From Arthrobacter globiformis (lineage in GTDB: Bacteria > Actinomycetota > Actinomycetes > Actinomycetales > Micrococcaceae), in assembly GCF_030815865.1 (NCBI RefSeq), contig NZ_JAUSXI010000001.1, positions 1,116,001 through 1,180,000 of the forward strand: 64,000 nucleotides of DNA. Reading direction: 5' to 3'. A program made the translations under genes and the position numbers. This document shows, in pieces, positions 8,561 to 17,504 of the stretch; position 1 is the stretch's first letter; each line of letters opens with the position of its first letter. The notes below the pieces were generated by a model, which saw only the letters and a list, made by a program, of their open reading frames with translations, was not told where the DNA came from and made no database searches.

Positions 8561-8618
8561 GTTTTTGTACAGATATTGGCCCCAAATACCCCCGCGGGGC
8601 CAACAAGTGTACAAAAAC
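8561..8618. repeat. Two-tier palindrome between gpmA and phoU
   Basis: Outer arms GTTTTTGTACA (8561-8571) and TGTACAAAAAC (8608-8618), and inner arms TTGGCCCC (8576-8583) and GGGGCCAA (8596-8603), are separated by 4-nt bulges on each side. It ends 12 bp beyond the phoU stop codon. It could terminate phoU or be a mobile or site-specific element remnant. Confidence 0.75.
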
Positions 8619-8630
8619 CCGACTTTATTG

Positions 8631-9293
8631 TTAGCCCTGCTCGATGCTGTTCGGGTGCCAGGCGCCGGTCACAAGGTAGGTGACCTTCTGCGCCACGGAC
8701 ACGCCGTGATCCGCGAACCGCTCGAAGTAGCGGCTGGCCAGTGCAACGTCCACGGTGGTGGCCGGGGATTCCTGCCACTCGGGGCGTGCGATCGCCTTGA
8801 AGACACTAAGGTGGAGGTCGTTCACCGCGGAGTTGGCCTTGAGGATGTCGCGGGCAACCTCGAGGTCGCGGGTCTCCAGCAGCTGGGTGAGCTTGTTCGC
8901 GATCTCGATGTCCTGCTCGGCAAAGCTCTTGAAAGTCCCGGTCAGGGACTCCGGGATCACCATGGCGGGGAAGCGCAGCCGGGCCAGCTGCGCAATGTGG
9001 CGGGCAAGGTCACCCATGCGCTCCAGGGATGCGCTCATCCGCAGCGACCCGACGATCATGCGCAGGTCGCTGGCCACGGGGCCCTGCAGGGCGAGAATGT
9101 CGATGGCGCGCTCGTCGAGGCTGTTCTGCAGGAAGTCGATCCTGGCGTCCGCAGCGATGACGTCCTGTGCCAGATCGACGTCGGCACTCTCGAACGACGT
9201 CGTTGCCTTGCCGATCGCTTCACTGACCAGCTTTGAAATTTCGATGAGGTCCTCGCCCACATGGGCCAGCTCCTCCTGAAAAACCTTGCGCAC
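8631..9293 (-). CDS. phoU: Phosphate signalling regulator PhoU
   Basis: 220 residues. PhoU couples the Pst phosphate transporter to the histidine kinase that senses phosphate. Two PhoU helical repeats are seen, each with the E/D-x-x-D metal-binding pattern (LERMGDLARHIAQLA and RYFERFADHGVSVAQ). GTG 9293 has AAGGA 8 nt upstream. It is divergent from senX3-regX3, the matching two-component system, and a PHO-box-like repeat lies between them on the phoU side. Confidence 0.93.
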   Translation of the reverse strand: MRKVFQEELAHVGEDLIEISKLVSEAIGKATTSFESADVDLAQDVIAADARIDFLQNSLDERAIDILALQGPVASDLRMIVGSLRMSASLERMGDLARHIAQLARLRFPAMVIPESLTGTFKSFAEQDIEIANKLTQLLETRDLEVARDILKANSAVNDLHLSVFKAIARPEWQESPATTVDVALASRYFERFADHGVSVAQKVTYLVTGAWHPNSIEQG

Positions 9294-9384
9294 GTAGGCG
9301 TCCTTTCCTTGGAAACTCCGCCCCGCCGCGGCGGTCAGAATTTCGTGTCACCGTTCCGGCAGTCCAACCGCACACTCTTCCAGT

Positions 9385-9417
9385 GTTCGGTGAACTGATA
9401 CACACCTCAAGATGAAC
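9385..9417 (-). promoter_or_regulatory. PHO-box-like triple direct repeat
   Basis: On the minus strand three contiguous 11-mers are read: GTTCATCTTGA, GGTGTGTATCA and GTTCACCGAAC. Actinobacterial phosphate-regulator (PhoP/RegX3) boxes are 11-bp direct repeats beginning GTTCA or GGTCA. The site is 92 bp upstream of the phoU start and 71 bp upstream of senX3. Confidence 0.6.
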
Positions 9418-9487
9418 GTTAGCTGAATCCGCACCGCGTGGGCCGTTTATCGGATATCGGGGGTTCCCGGAAGCATAAGCTGGAGGC

Positions 9488-10768
9488 GTGGATCCAATGC
9501 TCTTAGGTGTCATCGCCGGCCTGCTGGGCCTGTCGTTCGGCGTCTTTGGCGTGCTCGCCTTCCGTGCCAGCGAGAAGCAGCGCGAGCTCGTGGACATTGA
9601 GTACGACGAACCGGCGCTGCCCCAGGGGTCCGCAGAAGTCCTCGCCGTCGTCGGGCAGGCGTTCGTGGTGGTGGACGCGATCGACGGCGTCGTCCGGGCA
9701 AGTCCGGCGGCCTACGCCTACGGCCTGGTGCGCGGCCACACGGTGGTGCACCGCGAGCTGCTGGACATGACGGCGAACGTCCGGCGGGACGGCGTGATCC
9801 TGGAGAGGCAACTTGAACTGCCCCGGGGACCGCTCGGCCAGGGAACCATCATCGTGCAGGTCCGGGCAGCAATGCTGGGTGAGGAATACATCGTCCTGCT
9901 GGCCGATGACCGCACTGAGATTACCCGGACCGAGGAGATCCGCAACGACTTCGTGGCCAACGTGTCCCACGAACTGAAGACGCCGGTCGGCGCCATCTCG
10001 CTGCTGGCCGAAGCGCTGGAATCGTCGGCGGACGATGAGGACGCCGTCCGGCGCTTCGCCAAACGCATGCACAAAGAGTCGGTCCGCCTCGCCGCGCTGG
10101 TGCAGGACATCATTGAGCTGTCACGGCTGCAGGGCGCGAACGTGGCGCAGCAGGGGCACCCTGTGGACATCAACGACGTCATCTCCGAAGCCGTGGACCG
10201 GTCGCAGCTGCCCGCCGAGAGCAAGAACATCCAGATCGTCATTGGCGGCCGTGCGGAGGCGAAGGTCTACGGTGACCAGGACCTGCTGGTCACCGCGCTG
10301 CGCAACCTCATCGACAACGCGATCCGTTACTCGCCGGAGAACACCCGGGTAGGCATCGGCGTGAGGTCCAGGGAAGGACTGGTTTCCGTCTCCGTCACGG
10401 ACCAGGGCGAAGGCCTGTCACCCGAGGACCAGGAACGGGTGTTCGAACGTTTCTACCGCGTGGACGCGGCCCGGTCCCGCCACACCGGCGGAACCGGTCT
10501 GGGCCTGAGCATCGTCAAACACGTTGTTTCCAACCACGGCGGGGAAGTCACGCTCTGGTCCCAGCCCGGCCAGGGCTCCACGTTCACCCTCCGGCTGCCG
10601 GAGATGGAAGGGCAGGGAGACTCGTTTGCGCCGGAACCGCGTGACCGCACTGCCCAGGAAGCCGCAACGCTGGCTTCCGATTCACCCCGGGGCCAGCCCG
10701 ACCGGCCGCAACAGGCCAACGAACCACACGACGCCGGCGGCGTCCACGAACGAGGAGCTAACGCTTGA
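9488..10768 (+). CDS. senX3: Sensor histidine kinase SenX3
   Basis: 426 residues. One membrane segment at about residues 3-23 is followed by a PAS-like region and the kinase core. The H box is NVSHELKTPVG with the phospho-acceptor His161, the N box is NLIDNAIRYSPE, and the G boxes are DQGEGLSPED and GTGLGLSIVK. In Mycobacterium SenX3 acts with PhoU to control RegX3 under phosphate limitation. TAAGCT (9476-9481) sits 6 nt before GTG 9488 as for a leaderless start; ATG 9497 with TGGAGG upstream is an alternative. The C-terminal tail of about 50 residues is rich in Pro, Gln and Ala. It overlaps regX3 by 4 nt. Confidence 0.93.
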   Translation: MDPMLLGVIAGLLGLSFGVFGVLAFRASEKQRELVDIEYDEPALPQGSAEVLAVVGQAFVVVDAIDGVVRASPAAYAYGLVRGHTVVHRELLDMTANVRRDGVILERQLELPRGPLGQGTIIVQVRAAMLGEEYIVLLADDRTEITRTEEIRNDFVANVSHELKTPVGAISLLAEALESSADDEDAVRRFAKRMHKESVRLAALVQDIIELSRLQGANVAQQGHPVDINDVISEAVDRSQLPAESKNIQIVIGGRAEAKVYGDQDLLVTALRNLIDNAIRYSPENTRVGIGVRSREGLVSVSVTDQGEGLSPEDQERVFERFYRVDAARSRHTGGTGLGLSIVKHVVSNHGGEVTLWSQPGQGSTFTLRLPEMEGQGDSFAPEPRDRTAQEAATLASDSPRGQPDRPQQANEPHDAGGVHERGANA

Positions 10769-11445
10769 GCAGGATTCTTATTGTCGAGGATGAGGAGTCC
10801 TTCAGCGATCCCCTGTCCTATCTACTGGGCAAGGAAGGATTCGAGGTGGAGGTCGTGGACAACGGCCTCGACGCCATCACGGAATTCGACCGCAACGGGG
10901 CAGACCTCGTGCTGCTCGACCTGCAGCTGCCGGGACAGTCCGGCACGGAGGTCTGCCGGCAGCTGCGTCAGCGCTCCACCGTCCCGGTCATCATGCTGAC
11001 CGCCAAGGACACCGAGATCGATAAGGTAGTCGGGCTGGAGCTGGGCGCGGACGACTACGTCACCAAGCCCTACTCCTCCCGCGAGCTGGTGGCCCGCGTC
11101 CGCGCGGTGCTGCGGCGCCAGGGCGAACCGGAGGAACTCATCGCCTCCACCGTCCACGCCGGCCCCGTGCGGATGGACATCGAGCGGCACGTGGTAAGCG
11201 TCGACGGCGAGCAGGTGTCGCTGCCGCTGAAGGAGTTTGAACTGCTGGAGATGCTGCTGCGCAACTCCGGCCGTGTGCTGACGCGGGGCCAGCTGATTGA
11301 CCGTGTCTGGGGCTCCGACTATGTGGGCGACACCAAAACGCTCGACGTCCACGTGAAGCGGCTGCGCAGCAAGATCGAGCCCGACCCGTCCCTGCCGCGT
11401 TATCTGGTCACCGTGCGCGGCCTGGGCTACAAGTTCGAGCCGTAG
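10765..11445 (+). CDS. regX3: Response regulator RegX3 (OmpR/PhoB family)
   Basis: 226 residues. The receiver domain carries acidic residues EDEE near the N-terminus, phospho-acceptor Asp52 in LVLLDLQLPG, the Thr of VIMLTAKD and the Lys of DDYVTKPYS. A winged-helix DNA-binding domain follows (SLPLKEFELLEMLL, VLTRGQLIDRVWG, VDVHVKRLRSKIE-type helix, VRGLGYKFEP). The start is TTG 10765, overlapping the senX3 stop (TTGA), so the pair is translationally coupled. The PHO-box-like repeats upstream of phoU are its likely targets. Confidence 0.94.
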   Translation: MSRILIVEDEESFSDPLSYLLGKEGFEVEVVDNGLDAITEFDRNGADLVLLDLQLPGQSGTEVCRQLRQRSTVPVIMLTAKDTEIDKVVGLELGADDYVTKPYSSRELVARVRAVLRRQGEPEELIASTVHAGPVRMDIERHVVSVDGEQVSLPLKEFELLEMLLRNSGRVLTRGQLIDRVWGSDYVGDTKTLDVHVKRLRSKIEPDPSLPRYLVTVRGLGYKFEP

Positions 11446-11506
11446 AAGTTCGCTGCCGGCCCGGGCGAGGCGCCGAGGCGCCGACGACACTAAGCACCGA
11501 TAGACA

Positions 11507-11548
11507 CGAAGAAGGAGGGGTTCCCGGCCGGGAACCCCTCCTTCTTCG
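11507..11548. terminator. Bidirectional terminator between regX3 and the lipoprotein gene
   Basis: A perfect 42-bp palindrome with 21-bp arms beginning CGAAGAAGGAGGGG lies between convergent genes. On either strand the arm ends in CCTTCTTCG, giving a pyrimidine-rich tail. Confidence 0.8.
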
Positions 11549-11588
11549 TATTGCTGCTCTAGTAAGCGGCCGTCAGTGGCCTGCGGTG

Positions 11589-12179
11589 CTAGTGGCTTTC
11601 GGTGGGCGTGGCCGAGGCAGTTTCACCCGGCGATGCAGTTTCAGCCGGCGTTGCGGTCTGGCTCGGAGTGGCAGACCCGCTCGGCGCGCCACCCGGGACG
11701 TAGGCGGCGTATTCCTTCAGCGTGCCGTCCACCACAGGAATCTTCACGGTCTTGTTGACGTTGGTGCCGTCCTCGGTCACCTGGACGTCCACGAGGGATC
11801 CAGGTTTGCCGCCGGACGTGCTCAGGATGGCTTCGTCCGCGGATTCGTTGAGCAAGGTGTAGGAGTTCTGCTTCACCGGAACTTCGGTCTGCGCGCCTTC
11901 GGCTCCCTTGAGGGTGACCTTGACGTCCTTCGAAGAGGAGTTGTAGACGGCACCGATGACGCGGCCCGGCTGGTTCTCGCCCGCGGATACGATGAGCATG
12001 TTGCGCAGCTGCACCGGTCCGACCTCGGCGCGGGTTCCGTCGGAGGCAGCGTACTGGTGAGAGGTCTGCTGGGCGTTGACGTAGCCGCAGCCCGTCAGGG
12101 CCAGCAGGCCGGCGCTCAGGGCGGCTGCCGCCATTGCCATCTTGCCGCTCTGGCCCCGGTTCATCGCAGTGAAACGCAC
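11589..12179 (-). CDS. Hypothetical lipoprotein
   Basis: A 196-residue protein with a lipobox LLALTGCGY, so probably anchored outside the membrane. The C-terminal 40 residues are low-complexity Pro/Thr/Ser/Ala (SQTATPAETASPGETASATP). The middle has a beta-rich appearance (VIGAVYNSSSKDVKVTLKG, LVDVQVTEDGTNVNKTVKIP) compatible with an Ig-like or copper-chaperone-like fold, which I cannot confirm. GTG 12179 is chosen because GAGGAG lies 8 nt upstream; ATG 12164 is an alternative. It runs toward regX3 and away from carD. Function unknown. Confidence 0.75.
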   Translation of the reverse strand: MRFTAMNRGQSGKMAMAAAALSAGLLALTGCGYVNAQQTSHQYAASDGTRAEVGPVQLRNMLIVSAGENQPGRVIGAVYNSSSKDVKVTLKGAEGAQTEVPVKQNSYTLLNESADEAILSTSGGKPGSLVDVQVTEDGTNVNKTVKIPVVDGTLKEYAAYVPGGAPSGSATPSQTATPAETASPGETASATPTESH

Positions 12180-12505
12180 GTCACGCACTCCTCGAAAAGT
12201 CTTTGAAACAGTTTTCAGGCATAGCCTATCGGCAAAGAGGGCCAAACAAGGATTCGGCCCCTCCACATGACCGGCCCTTCCGCCGCCACTTTAGGGGGTC
12301 CTGAGGCCGTTGCCGGAGACCCGCAATTACCCGCGCGTAACGCTTGTGGGCCTGCATGCGATGCACTATTGTTCGCATCCGTCAAGGGGTCTAAGTGGCT
12401 GATTTCGGCCATTTTCCGCGGATTTACGGGGTTTCCGGACCGTTTCCATGCCAGTCATATGCCTTAATCGTGATAAACTGGTCTGCGGGAAAGGGGAAAG
12501 TCCAC

Positions 12506-12988
12506 ATGGTTTTTGAGGTCGGCGAGACAGTAGTTTACCCTCACCACGGTGCAGCAAAAATTGAAGAGATCAAGATGCGCACTGTCAAGGGCGAAGAGAA
12601 GATGTATCTCAAGCTCAAGGTGGCTCAGGGTGATCTGACCATTGAAGTTCCAGCAGAGAACGTTGACCTTGTTGGGGTTCGCGACGTAGTGGGCAAAGAC
12701 GGTTTGGAGCACGTGTTTGATGTGCTCCGCGCCGAGTTCACTGAGGAGCCCACCAACTGGTCGCGTCGTTACAAGGCAAATCTGGAGAAGCTTGCTTCCG
12801 GCGACGTCATCAAGGTTGCAGAGGTCGTTCGCGACCTGTGGCGCCGGGATCACGACCGGGGCCTTTCCGCAGGCGAGAAGCGAATGCTGGCCAAGGCCCG
12901 GCAGATTCTGATCTCAGAATTGGCCCTGGCTGAAAAGACCGACGAAGAGAAGGCTGCGAGCGTTCTCGACGAGGTCTTGGCTTCCTAA
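12506..12988 (+). CDS. carD: CarD-family transcription regulator
   Basis: 160 residues. CarD binds the RNA polymerase beta subunit and upstream promoter DNA and stabilises open complexes, notably at rRNA promoters. The N-terminal Tudor-like RNAP-interaction domain is [21 protein letters not shown] through about residue 55. The helical C-terminal DNA-contacting domain contains [13 protein letters not shown] and [22 protein letters not shown], including the conserved Trp. AAGGGGAAAG precedes ATG 12506. The gene lies upstream of ispD-ispF, as usual in actinobacteria, but a terminator and a nested palindrome separate them. Confidence 0.95.
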   Translation: MVFEVGETVVYPHHGAAKIEEIKMRTVKGEEKMYLKLKVAQGDLTIEVPAENVDLVGVRDVVGKDGLEHVFDVLRAEFTEEPTNWSRRYKANLEKLASGDVIKVAEVVRDLWRRDHDRGLSAGEKRMLAKARQILISELALAEKTDEEKAASVLDEVLAS

Positions 12989-12995
12989 CAAGAAT

Positions 12996-13032
12996 TAAAC
13001 CCCGGTGGCAGAGTGCCGCCGGGGTTTCTTCT
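12996..13032 (+). terminator. Terminator of carD
   Basis: Stem AAACCCCGG/CCGGGGTTT (12997-13005 and 13019-13027), with an additional TGGC/GCCG inner part, followed by CTTCTT. Confidence 0.85.
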
Positions 13033-13041
13033 TGCCCAAAA

Positions 13042-13141
13042 ATCACCCAGCCCAAAACACCCATGTAGGTAGCAGCTGATGGCGTTCCCAGCGGTGAGAA
13101 CGCCCGCAGCTGCTACCTAGTTGGGGGAGCAGTTGGGTGAT
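13042..13141. repeat. Nested palindromic element between carD and ispD
   Basis: Three concentric inverted repeats are present. The outer pair is ATCACCCA (13042-13049) and TGGGTGAT (13134-13141). The middle pair is TAGGTAGCAGCTG (from 13066) and CAGCTGCTACCTA (to 13119). The inner pair is GGCGTTC and GAACGCC. No product is apparent. It may be a processed structural element or a REP-type repeat. Confidence 0.7.
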
Positions 13142-13177
13142 GGAGGGGGAGTGCGGCTGGGACGTAGGCTAGAGCGC

Positions 13178-13960
13178 ATGAACACTGCACCCAAGCTCCC
13201 CGTGACAGCCGTGATCCTCGTCGCCGCCGGGTCCGGGCAGAGGCTGGGGTATGGCATGCCGAAGGCCGCCGTGCCGTTGGGTGGTGAACCGATCCTGATG
13301 CACGCGCTCCGCGGGATCGTCGCGGCAGGCATTGCCAGCCAGGTCTGCATCGCGCTGCCGGCCGGTGATGAGGAACTCCGCCGGCTCTGCGAAGACTTCC
13401 AGGTGGAGCTGGTCGACGGCGGCCCGGTCCTCACCATGGTCGACGGCGGGGCGTCCCGGGCGGATTCCGTCCGTTCCGCTCTGGCCGCCATCGAGGACGG
13501 CACGGAAGCGGTTCTGGTCCATGACGCCGCCCGCGCCCTGACGCCGGAGAAGGTTTTCCACCGGGTGGCCCAGGCTCTGGCTGCCGGCGCCGACGCGGTG
13601 ATTCCGGTGATTCCGGTGGTGGATACCGTCAAGACGGTCGCCGCCACCGAGGGCCCGGCCACGGACATCGCACCAGAACTCGTCACCGGAACCGCCCCCC
13701 GTGAGGAGCTCCGGGCCGTCCAGACCCCGCAGGGCTTCAAGGTCTCCGTACTGCGGCAGGCACACGAAGCGGCCTCGGGCTTCGATGAGCGCCAGGCCGC
13801 CGCGGTGACCGACGACGCCATGCTGGTGGAGCTTCTCGGCGTGCCGGTGCACGCCGTCCGTGGAGCCAGCCAGTCCTTGAAAATCACCACACCGCTGGAC
13901 CTCATCATCGCCGAGGGCCTGCTCGAGGGACCCCTCGGCGCCCGCTGGGTGGAAGGCTGA
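13178..13960 (+). CDS. ispD: 2-C-methyl-D-erythritol 4-phosphate cytidylyltransferase
   Basis: 260 residues. It transfers CMP from CTP to methylerythritol phosphate, the third step of the MEP isoprenoid pathway. The nucleotide-binding signature is [24 protein letters not shown] at the N-terminus, with [10 protein letters not shown] carrying the catalytic Asp, VIPVVDTVK and TPQGFK. ATG 13178 is 7 nt after TAGGCT (13165-13170), consistent with a leaderless mRNA. ispF follows 8 nt after the stop. Confidence 0.94.
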   Translation: MNTAPKLPVTAVILVAAGSGQRLGYGMPKAAVPLGGEPILMHALRGIVAAGIASQVCIALPAGDEELRRLCEDFQVELVDGGPVLTMVDGGASRADSVRSALAAIEDGTEAVLVHDAARALTPEKVFHRVAQALAAGADAVIPVIPVVDTVKTVAATEGPATDIAPELVTGTAPREELRAVQTPQGFKVSVLRQAHEAASGFDERQAAAVTDDAMLVELLGVPVHAVRGASQSLKITTPLDLIIAEGLLEGPLGARWVEG

Positions 13961-13968
13961 CAAACCAC

Positions 13969-14496
13969 ATGACGGAAGGCGCCATGACCCACAACGCTTC
14001 GCGGACCCCGGTACTCCTGCCCCGGACAGGCATCGGCATCGACGTGCACGCCTTTGCCCCGGACAGCGACCCGCAGCCGCTCTGGCTGGGCGGGCTTTTC
14101 TGGGAGGGGGAGCGGGGCCTCGCCGGCCATTCCGACGGCGATCCCGTGGCGCACGCCGCCGCCGACGCACTGTTCTCGGCCTGCGGGATCGGCGATCTGG
14201 GCACTCACTTCGGTACAGACCGGCCCGAATTCGCAGGGGCCTCCGGAGTCACGCTTCTGGCCGAAGCAGCCAGGATCGTCAGGGCAGCGGGCTTCGAGAT
14301 CGGCAATATCGCGGTGCAGTTCGTGGGCAACCGGCCCAAGTTCGGCCCGCGCAGGGAAGAGTCCCAGCGCGTCCTCACCGAGGCCGCAGGAGCCCCGGTC
14401 AGCGTTACGGCCACCACCAGCGACGGCCTCGGCTTCACCGGCCGCGGCGAAGGCATTTCCGCAGTGGCCACGGCCCTGGTCTACCCGGCGGCATAG
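13969..14496 (+). CDS. ispF: 2-C-methyl-D-erythritol 2,4-cyclodiphosphate synthase
   Basis: About 170-175 residues. It cyclises CDP-methylerythritol phosphate in the MEP pathway, two steps after IspD. The zinc-binding GIGIDVHAF (Asp and His), the [15 protein letters not shown] signature and IGDLGTHFG, followed by [20 protein letters not shown] at the end, identify it. Starts at ATG 13969 or 13984 are possible. It forms an operon with ispD. Confidence 0.94.
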   Translation: MTEGAMTHNASRTPVLLPRTGIGIDVHAFAPDSDPQPLWLGGLFWEGERGLAGHSDGDPVAHAAADALFSACGIGDLGTHFGTDRPEFAGASGVTLLAEAARIVRAAGFEIGNIAVQFVGNRPKFGPRREESQRVLTEAAGAPVSVTATTSDGLGFTGRGEGISAVATALVYPAA

Positions 14497-14595
14497 CTGC
14501 CCCGACGTAACCGGCCTGCAGGGCGGCTGTCCGCACCTGCAGCCAAATCGCCTACGCTGGAATAAGCACCGTACCGCAATCCCAGGAGACCCGCC

Positions 14596-14922
14596 GTGAA
14601 AAAGCTGCTTCCCGCCGTCGTGATCGCAGGGATGCTTCTGGCCGGCTGTGCCGGCAGCCCCCGCATGAGCGTGGAGGAGAGCTGCAAGTTCCTGCAGGGC
14701 GACACGTTCAAGCCCACGGGCAACCAGCAGCAGCAGGCAGACCAGATCGCCAAGCACTACCAGGAAGTCGCGGACAAGGTGGCACAGGACGTCGCCGACC
14801 CCATCCAGAAGATGGCCGACATCATGAAGCAAGTGGCCGGTACCTCGCTGGGAAACAAGACTTCGGAGCAGACGGCTGAACTCGCCAAGCAGAACAACCG
14901 GATCGGCGAAGTCTGCAGGTAA
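14596..14922 (+). CDS. Small hypothetical lipoprotein
   Basis: 108 residues. The signal peptide MKKLLPAVVIAGMLLAGC ends in a lipobox. The mature part is polar and probably helical, with many Gln and Lys (GNQQQQADQIAKHYQEVADK), and has two Cys besides the lipid-bearing one (ESCKFL and GEVCR) that could form a disulfide. CAGGAG precedes the start GTG. It lies between ispF and cysS on the same strand. Function unknown. Confidence 0.78.
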   Translation: MKKLLPAVVIAGMLLAGCAGSPRMSVEESCKFLQGDTFKPTGNQQQQADQIAKHYQEVADKVAQDVADPIQKMADIMKQVAGTSLGNKTSEQTAELAKQNNRIGEVCR

Positions 14923-14954
14923 GCGGGGACATTGGCATCGGCTAATCTGGAGCG

Positions 14955-16409
14955 GTGACCCTGCGCTTTTACGACACTGCATCCGCCGAAGTCCGCGACT
15001 TCGTTCCCCTGGTACCGGGCAAGGTAAGCCTGTATTACTGCGGTGCCACCGTGCAGGGCATGCCGCATGTGGGGCACATCCGCTCCGCCATCGCCTTCGA
15101 CCAGCTCACCCGCTGGCTTGAGTACCGCGGCTTCCGCGTCACGGTGGTCCGCAACGTCACCGACATCGACGACAAGATCCTCGCCAAGTCCGAGGCATCC
15201 TTCCATCCCGACTTCGAGCAGGAGCCCGGCGCCGTGCCGGAGGAGGAATGGTGGGCGCTGGCCTACCGCTACGAGCAGGAGTTCCTCAAGGCCTACGACA
15301 CCCTCGGCGTGTCCCGGCCAACGTACGAGCCGCGGGCAACCGGCCACATCCCGGAAATGCACGCACTGATCCAGCAGCTCATCGACCGCGGGCACGCGTA
15401 CCCCGCCCTCGACGGCTCCGGGGACGTCTACTTCGACGTGCGCTCCTGGAACAAGTACGGCGCGCTGACGCGGCAGAAGATCGATGACATGCAGGGTGCC
15501 GCGGACGCCGACCCGCGCGGCAAAAAGGACCCCCGCGACTTTGCCCTCTGGAAGGGCTACAAGGAGGGGGAGCCGACGACGGCGAGCTGGGTTTCGCCGT
15601 GGGGGGCCGGCCGTCCGGGCTGGCACCTCGAATGCTCGGCGATGGTCACTAAATACCTTGGCACCGAATTCGACATCCACGGCGGCGGCCTGGACCTGCG
15701 CTTCCCGCACCACGAAAATGAGATGGCGCAGTCCCAGGCCGCCGGCCACGGCTTCGCGAACTTCTGGATGCACAACGGCATGGTCACCTACCAGGGCGAA
15801 AAAATGTCCAAGTCCGTCGGCAACACCGTCAGCCCGGCCGAGATGCTGGAAATCGCGCCGCCGCGCGTGGTCCGTTACTACCTGGGCCAGGCACAGTACC
15901 GCTCGGTGCTGGACTACCAGCCGACGTCGCTGCAGGAGGCCGCGGCCGCCGTCGAACGCATTGACGGTTTCGTCGCCCGCGCCGTCCGCGCGCTGTCCAA
16001 CGACGGCGCCCTGCTGGTTGGCAGCCACGGCACCGTTCCGGAGGCGTTCGCCGCTGCAATGGACGACGACCTCAACGTGCCGCAGGCCCTTGCGGCGCTG
16101 CACGACACGGTCCGCGCCGGAAACTCAGCCCTCACTGATGGCGACCTGGCGGCGACGCGGCAGGCCCTGGCCAGCGTCACTGACATGCTCAGGGTTCTGG
16201 GCATCAGCGAAGCCGCGCAGCCTGCCGTCGACGACCAGGCCACCAGTGCGCTCGGGACGCTCATTGAAGCGCAGCTCGCCGCCCGCGCCGAGGCCCGTTC
16301 CAAGAAGGACTGGGCTGCCTCCGACGCCATCCGGGACACCCTCGCGGCGGCCGGCGTCCTGGTCGAAGACAACGCTGACGGCGCCACCTGGAGCCTGCAG
16401 CGCGGCTAG
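14955..16409 (+). CDS. cysS: Cysteinyl-tRNA synthetase
   Basis: 484 residues. A class I aminoacyl-tRNA synthetase charging tRNA-Cys. The zinc Cys and HIGH-type motif are in [28 protein letters not shown] and LRFPHHENE supply the other zinc ligands, and KMSKS is [11 protein letters not shown]. The C-terminal helical domain has normal length. GTG 14955 follows TAATCT (14943-14948) by 6 nt; GGAG within that gap is too close to act as a normal ribosome site, so a leaderless start is likely. rlmB lies downstream. Confidence 0.96.
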   Translation: MTLRFYDTASAEVRDFVPLVPGKVSLYYCGATVQGMPHVGHIRSAIAFDQLTRWLEYRGFRVTVVRNVTDIDDKILAKSEASFHPDFEQEPGAVPEEEWWALAYRYEQEFLKAYDTLGVSRPTYEPRATGHIPEMHALIQQLIDRGHAYPALDGSGDVYFDVRSWNKYGALTRQKIDDMQGAADADPRGKKDPRDFALWKGYKEGEPTTASWVSPWGAGRPGWHLECSAMVTKYLGTEFDIHGGGLDLRFPHHENEMAQSQAAGHGFANFWMHNGMVTYQGEKMSKSVGNTVSPAEMLEIAPPRVVRYYLGQAQYRSVLDYQPTSLQEAAAAVERIDGFVARAVRALSNDGALLVGSHGTVPEAFAAAMDDDLNVPQALAALHDTVRAGNSALTDGDLAATRQALASVTDMLRVLGISEAAQPAVDDQATSALGTLIEAQLAARAEARSKKDWAASDAIRDTLAAAGVLVEDNADGATWSLQRG

Positions 16410-16501
16410 CCTCCGGGGCTCAGCGCCCGCCCGGTCAACGATTTGAGGCCAGTCAGTAGACTGGAGTCCAGACTTACTCAATACAACCAAGGGTGGAATT
16501 C

Positions 16502-17503
16502 ATGGCCAACAAAGGTCGCCCGGGCGCAGTCCGCAAGCTCAAGAAGGGCCCCACCACCGGAACCGGTGGCCACGGCCGCAAGGCTCTCGAAGGCAAGGGG
16601 CCAACCCCCAAGGCCGAGGACCGCCCGTACCACAAGGCGCACAAGAACAAGCAGCTCGCGGATCGCTCCGCAGCAAAGCGACCCGCTGGTGCCGGCGGCA
16701 CCCGCAGTGCCGGTGCCCGGTCGGGCCCGAAGGGGCGTGCCACCGAGGAGGTCGTCACCGGCCGCAACTCCGTCGTGGAGGCCCTGCGCGCCGGCATTCC
16801 GGCCAAGGCGCTGCACGTGGCCATCCGCATCGAGATGGACGACCGCGTCAAGGAGTCGCTGAAGATCGCCGCCGAACGGGGCATTCCGCTGCTGGAAACC
16901 GGCAAGCCCGAGCTGGACCGGATGACCGACGACGCCGTGCACCAGGGGCTCGTGCTGCAGATTCCGCCGTACGAGTACCAGGACGCCTACGACCTGGCCG
17001 AAGAGACAGTGGAAGGCTGGAAGAAGGGGCACATCGCGAACGCACCCCTCTTCGTTGCCCTGGACGGCATCACCGACCCCCGCAACCTCGGCGCGATCAT
17101 CCGCTCGGTCTCGGCGTTCAGCGGCCACGGTGTCATCGTCCCTGAGCGCCGCTCCGTGGGCGTCACGGCTGCCGCATGGAAGACAAGCGCCGGCGCGGCG
17201 GTCCGCGTTCCCGTGGCCCGAGCCTCCAACCTGAACAACGCCATCAAGCAGTTCAAGGACATGGGCGTCTTCGTGCTGGGGCTCGACGGCGACGGCGACG
17301 TCTCGCTGCCGGACCTCACCGTTGCCACCGAACCCGTGTGCATCGTGGTCGGCTCCGAGGGCAAGGGCCTCAGCCGCCTCGTCCGGGAGAACTGCGACCA
17401 GATCGTTTCCATCCCGATCGACTCCGCCATGGAATCCCTGAACGCCTCCATGGCAGTCGGCATCTCCCTCTACGAAGTCTCCCGCCAGCGCGCCGCCAAG
17501 TAA
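16502..17503 (+). CDS. rlmB: 23S rRNA (guanosine-2'-O-)-methyltransferase RlmB
   Basis: 333 residues of the SPOUT/TrmH family, methylating a 23S rRNA guanosine (G2251 in E. coli). A basic, Gly/Lys/Arg-rich extension of about 80 residues precedes the substrate-binding domain (VVTGRNSVVEALRAG). The knotted domain has the three motifs DPRNLGAIIRS, IVVGSEGKGLSRL and IPIDSAMESLNASMAVGI. ATG 16502 is preceded by AAGGGTGG; a GTG at 16493 is also in frame but overlaps that site. The cysS-rlmB order is common in actinobacteria. Confidence 0.93.
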   Translation: MANKGRPGAVRKLKKGPTTGTGGHGRKALEGKGPTPKAEDRPYHKAHKNKQLADRSAAKRPAGAGGTRSAGARSGPKGRATEEVVTGRNSVVEALRAGIPAKALHVAIRIEMDDRVKESLKIAAERGIPLLETGKPELDRMTDDAVHQGLVLQIPPYEYQDAYDLAEETVEGWKKGHIANAPLFVALDGITDPRNLGAIIRSVSAFSGHGVIVPERRSVGVTAAAWKTSAGAAVRVPVARASNLNNAIKQFKDMGVFVLGLDGDGDVSLPDLTVATEPVCIVVGSEGKGLSRLVRENCDQIVSIPIDSAMESLNASMAVGISLYEVSRQRAAK

Positions 17504-17504
17504 C

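Noticed and set aside
12267..12505. Riboswitch or specific promoter upstream of carD
   Set aside because: The region holds TAAACT near 12474 and a short inverted repeat ATGCGA/TCGCAT, but no -35 or recognisable RNA family could be supported.
13117..14982. 621-codon open frame on the minus strand
   Set aside because: It lies antisense to ispD, ispF and the lipoprotein gene, all well supported. Such frames arise from G/C-rich third positions; the translation is low-complexity and resembles nothing.
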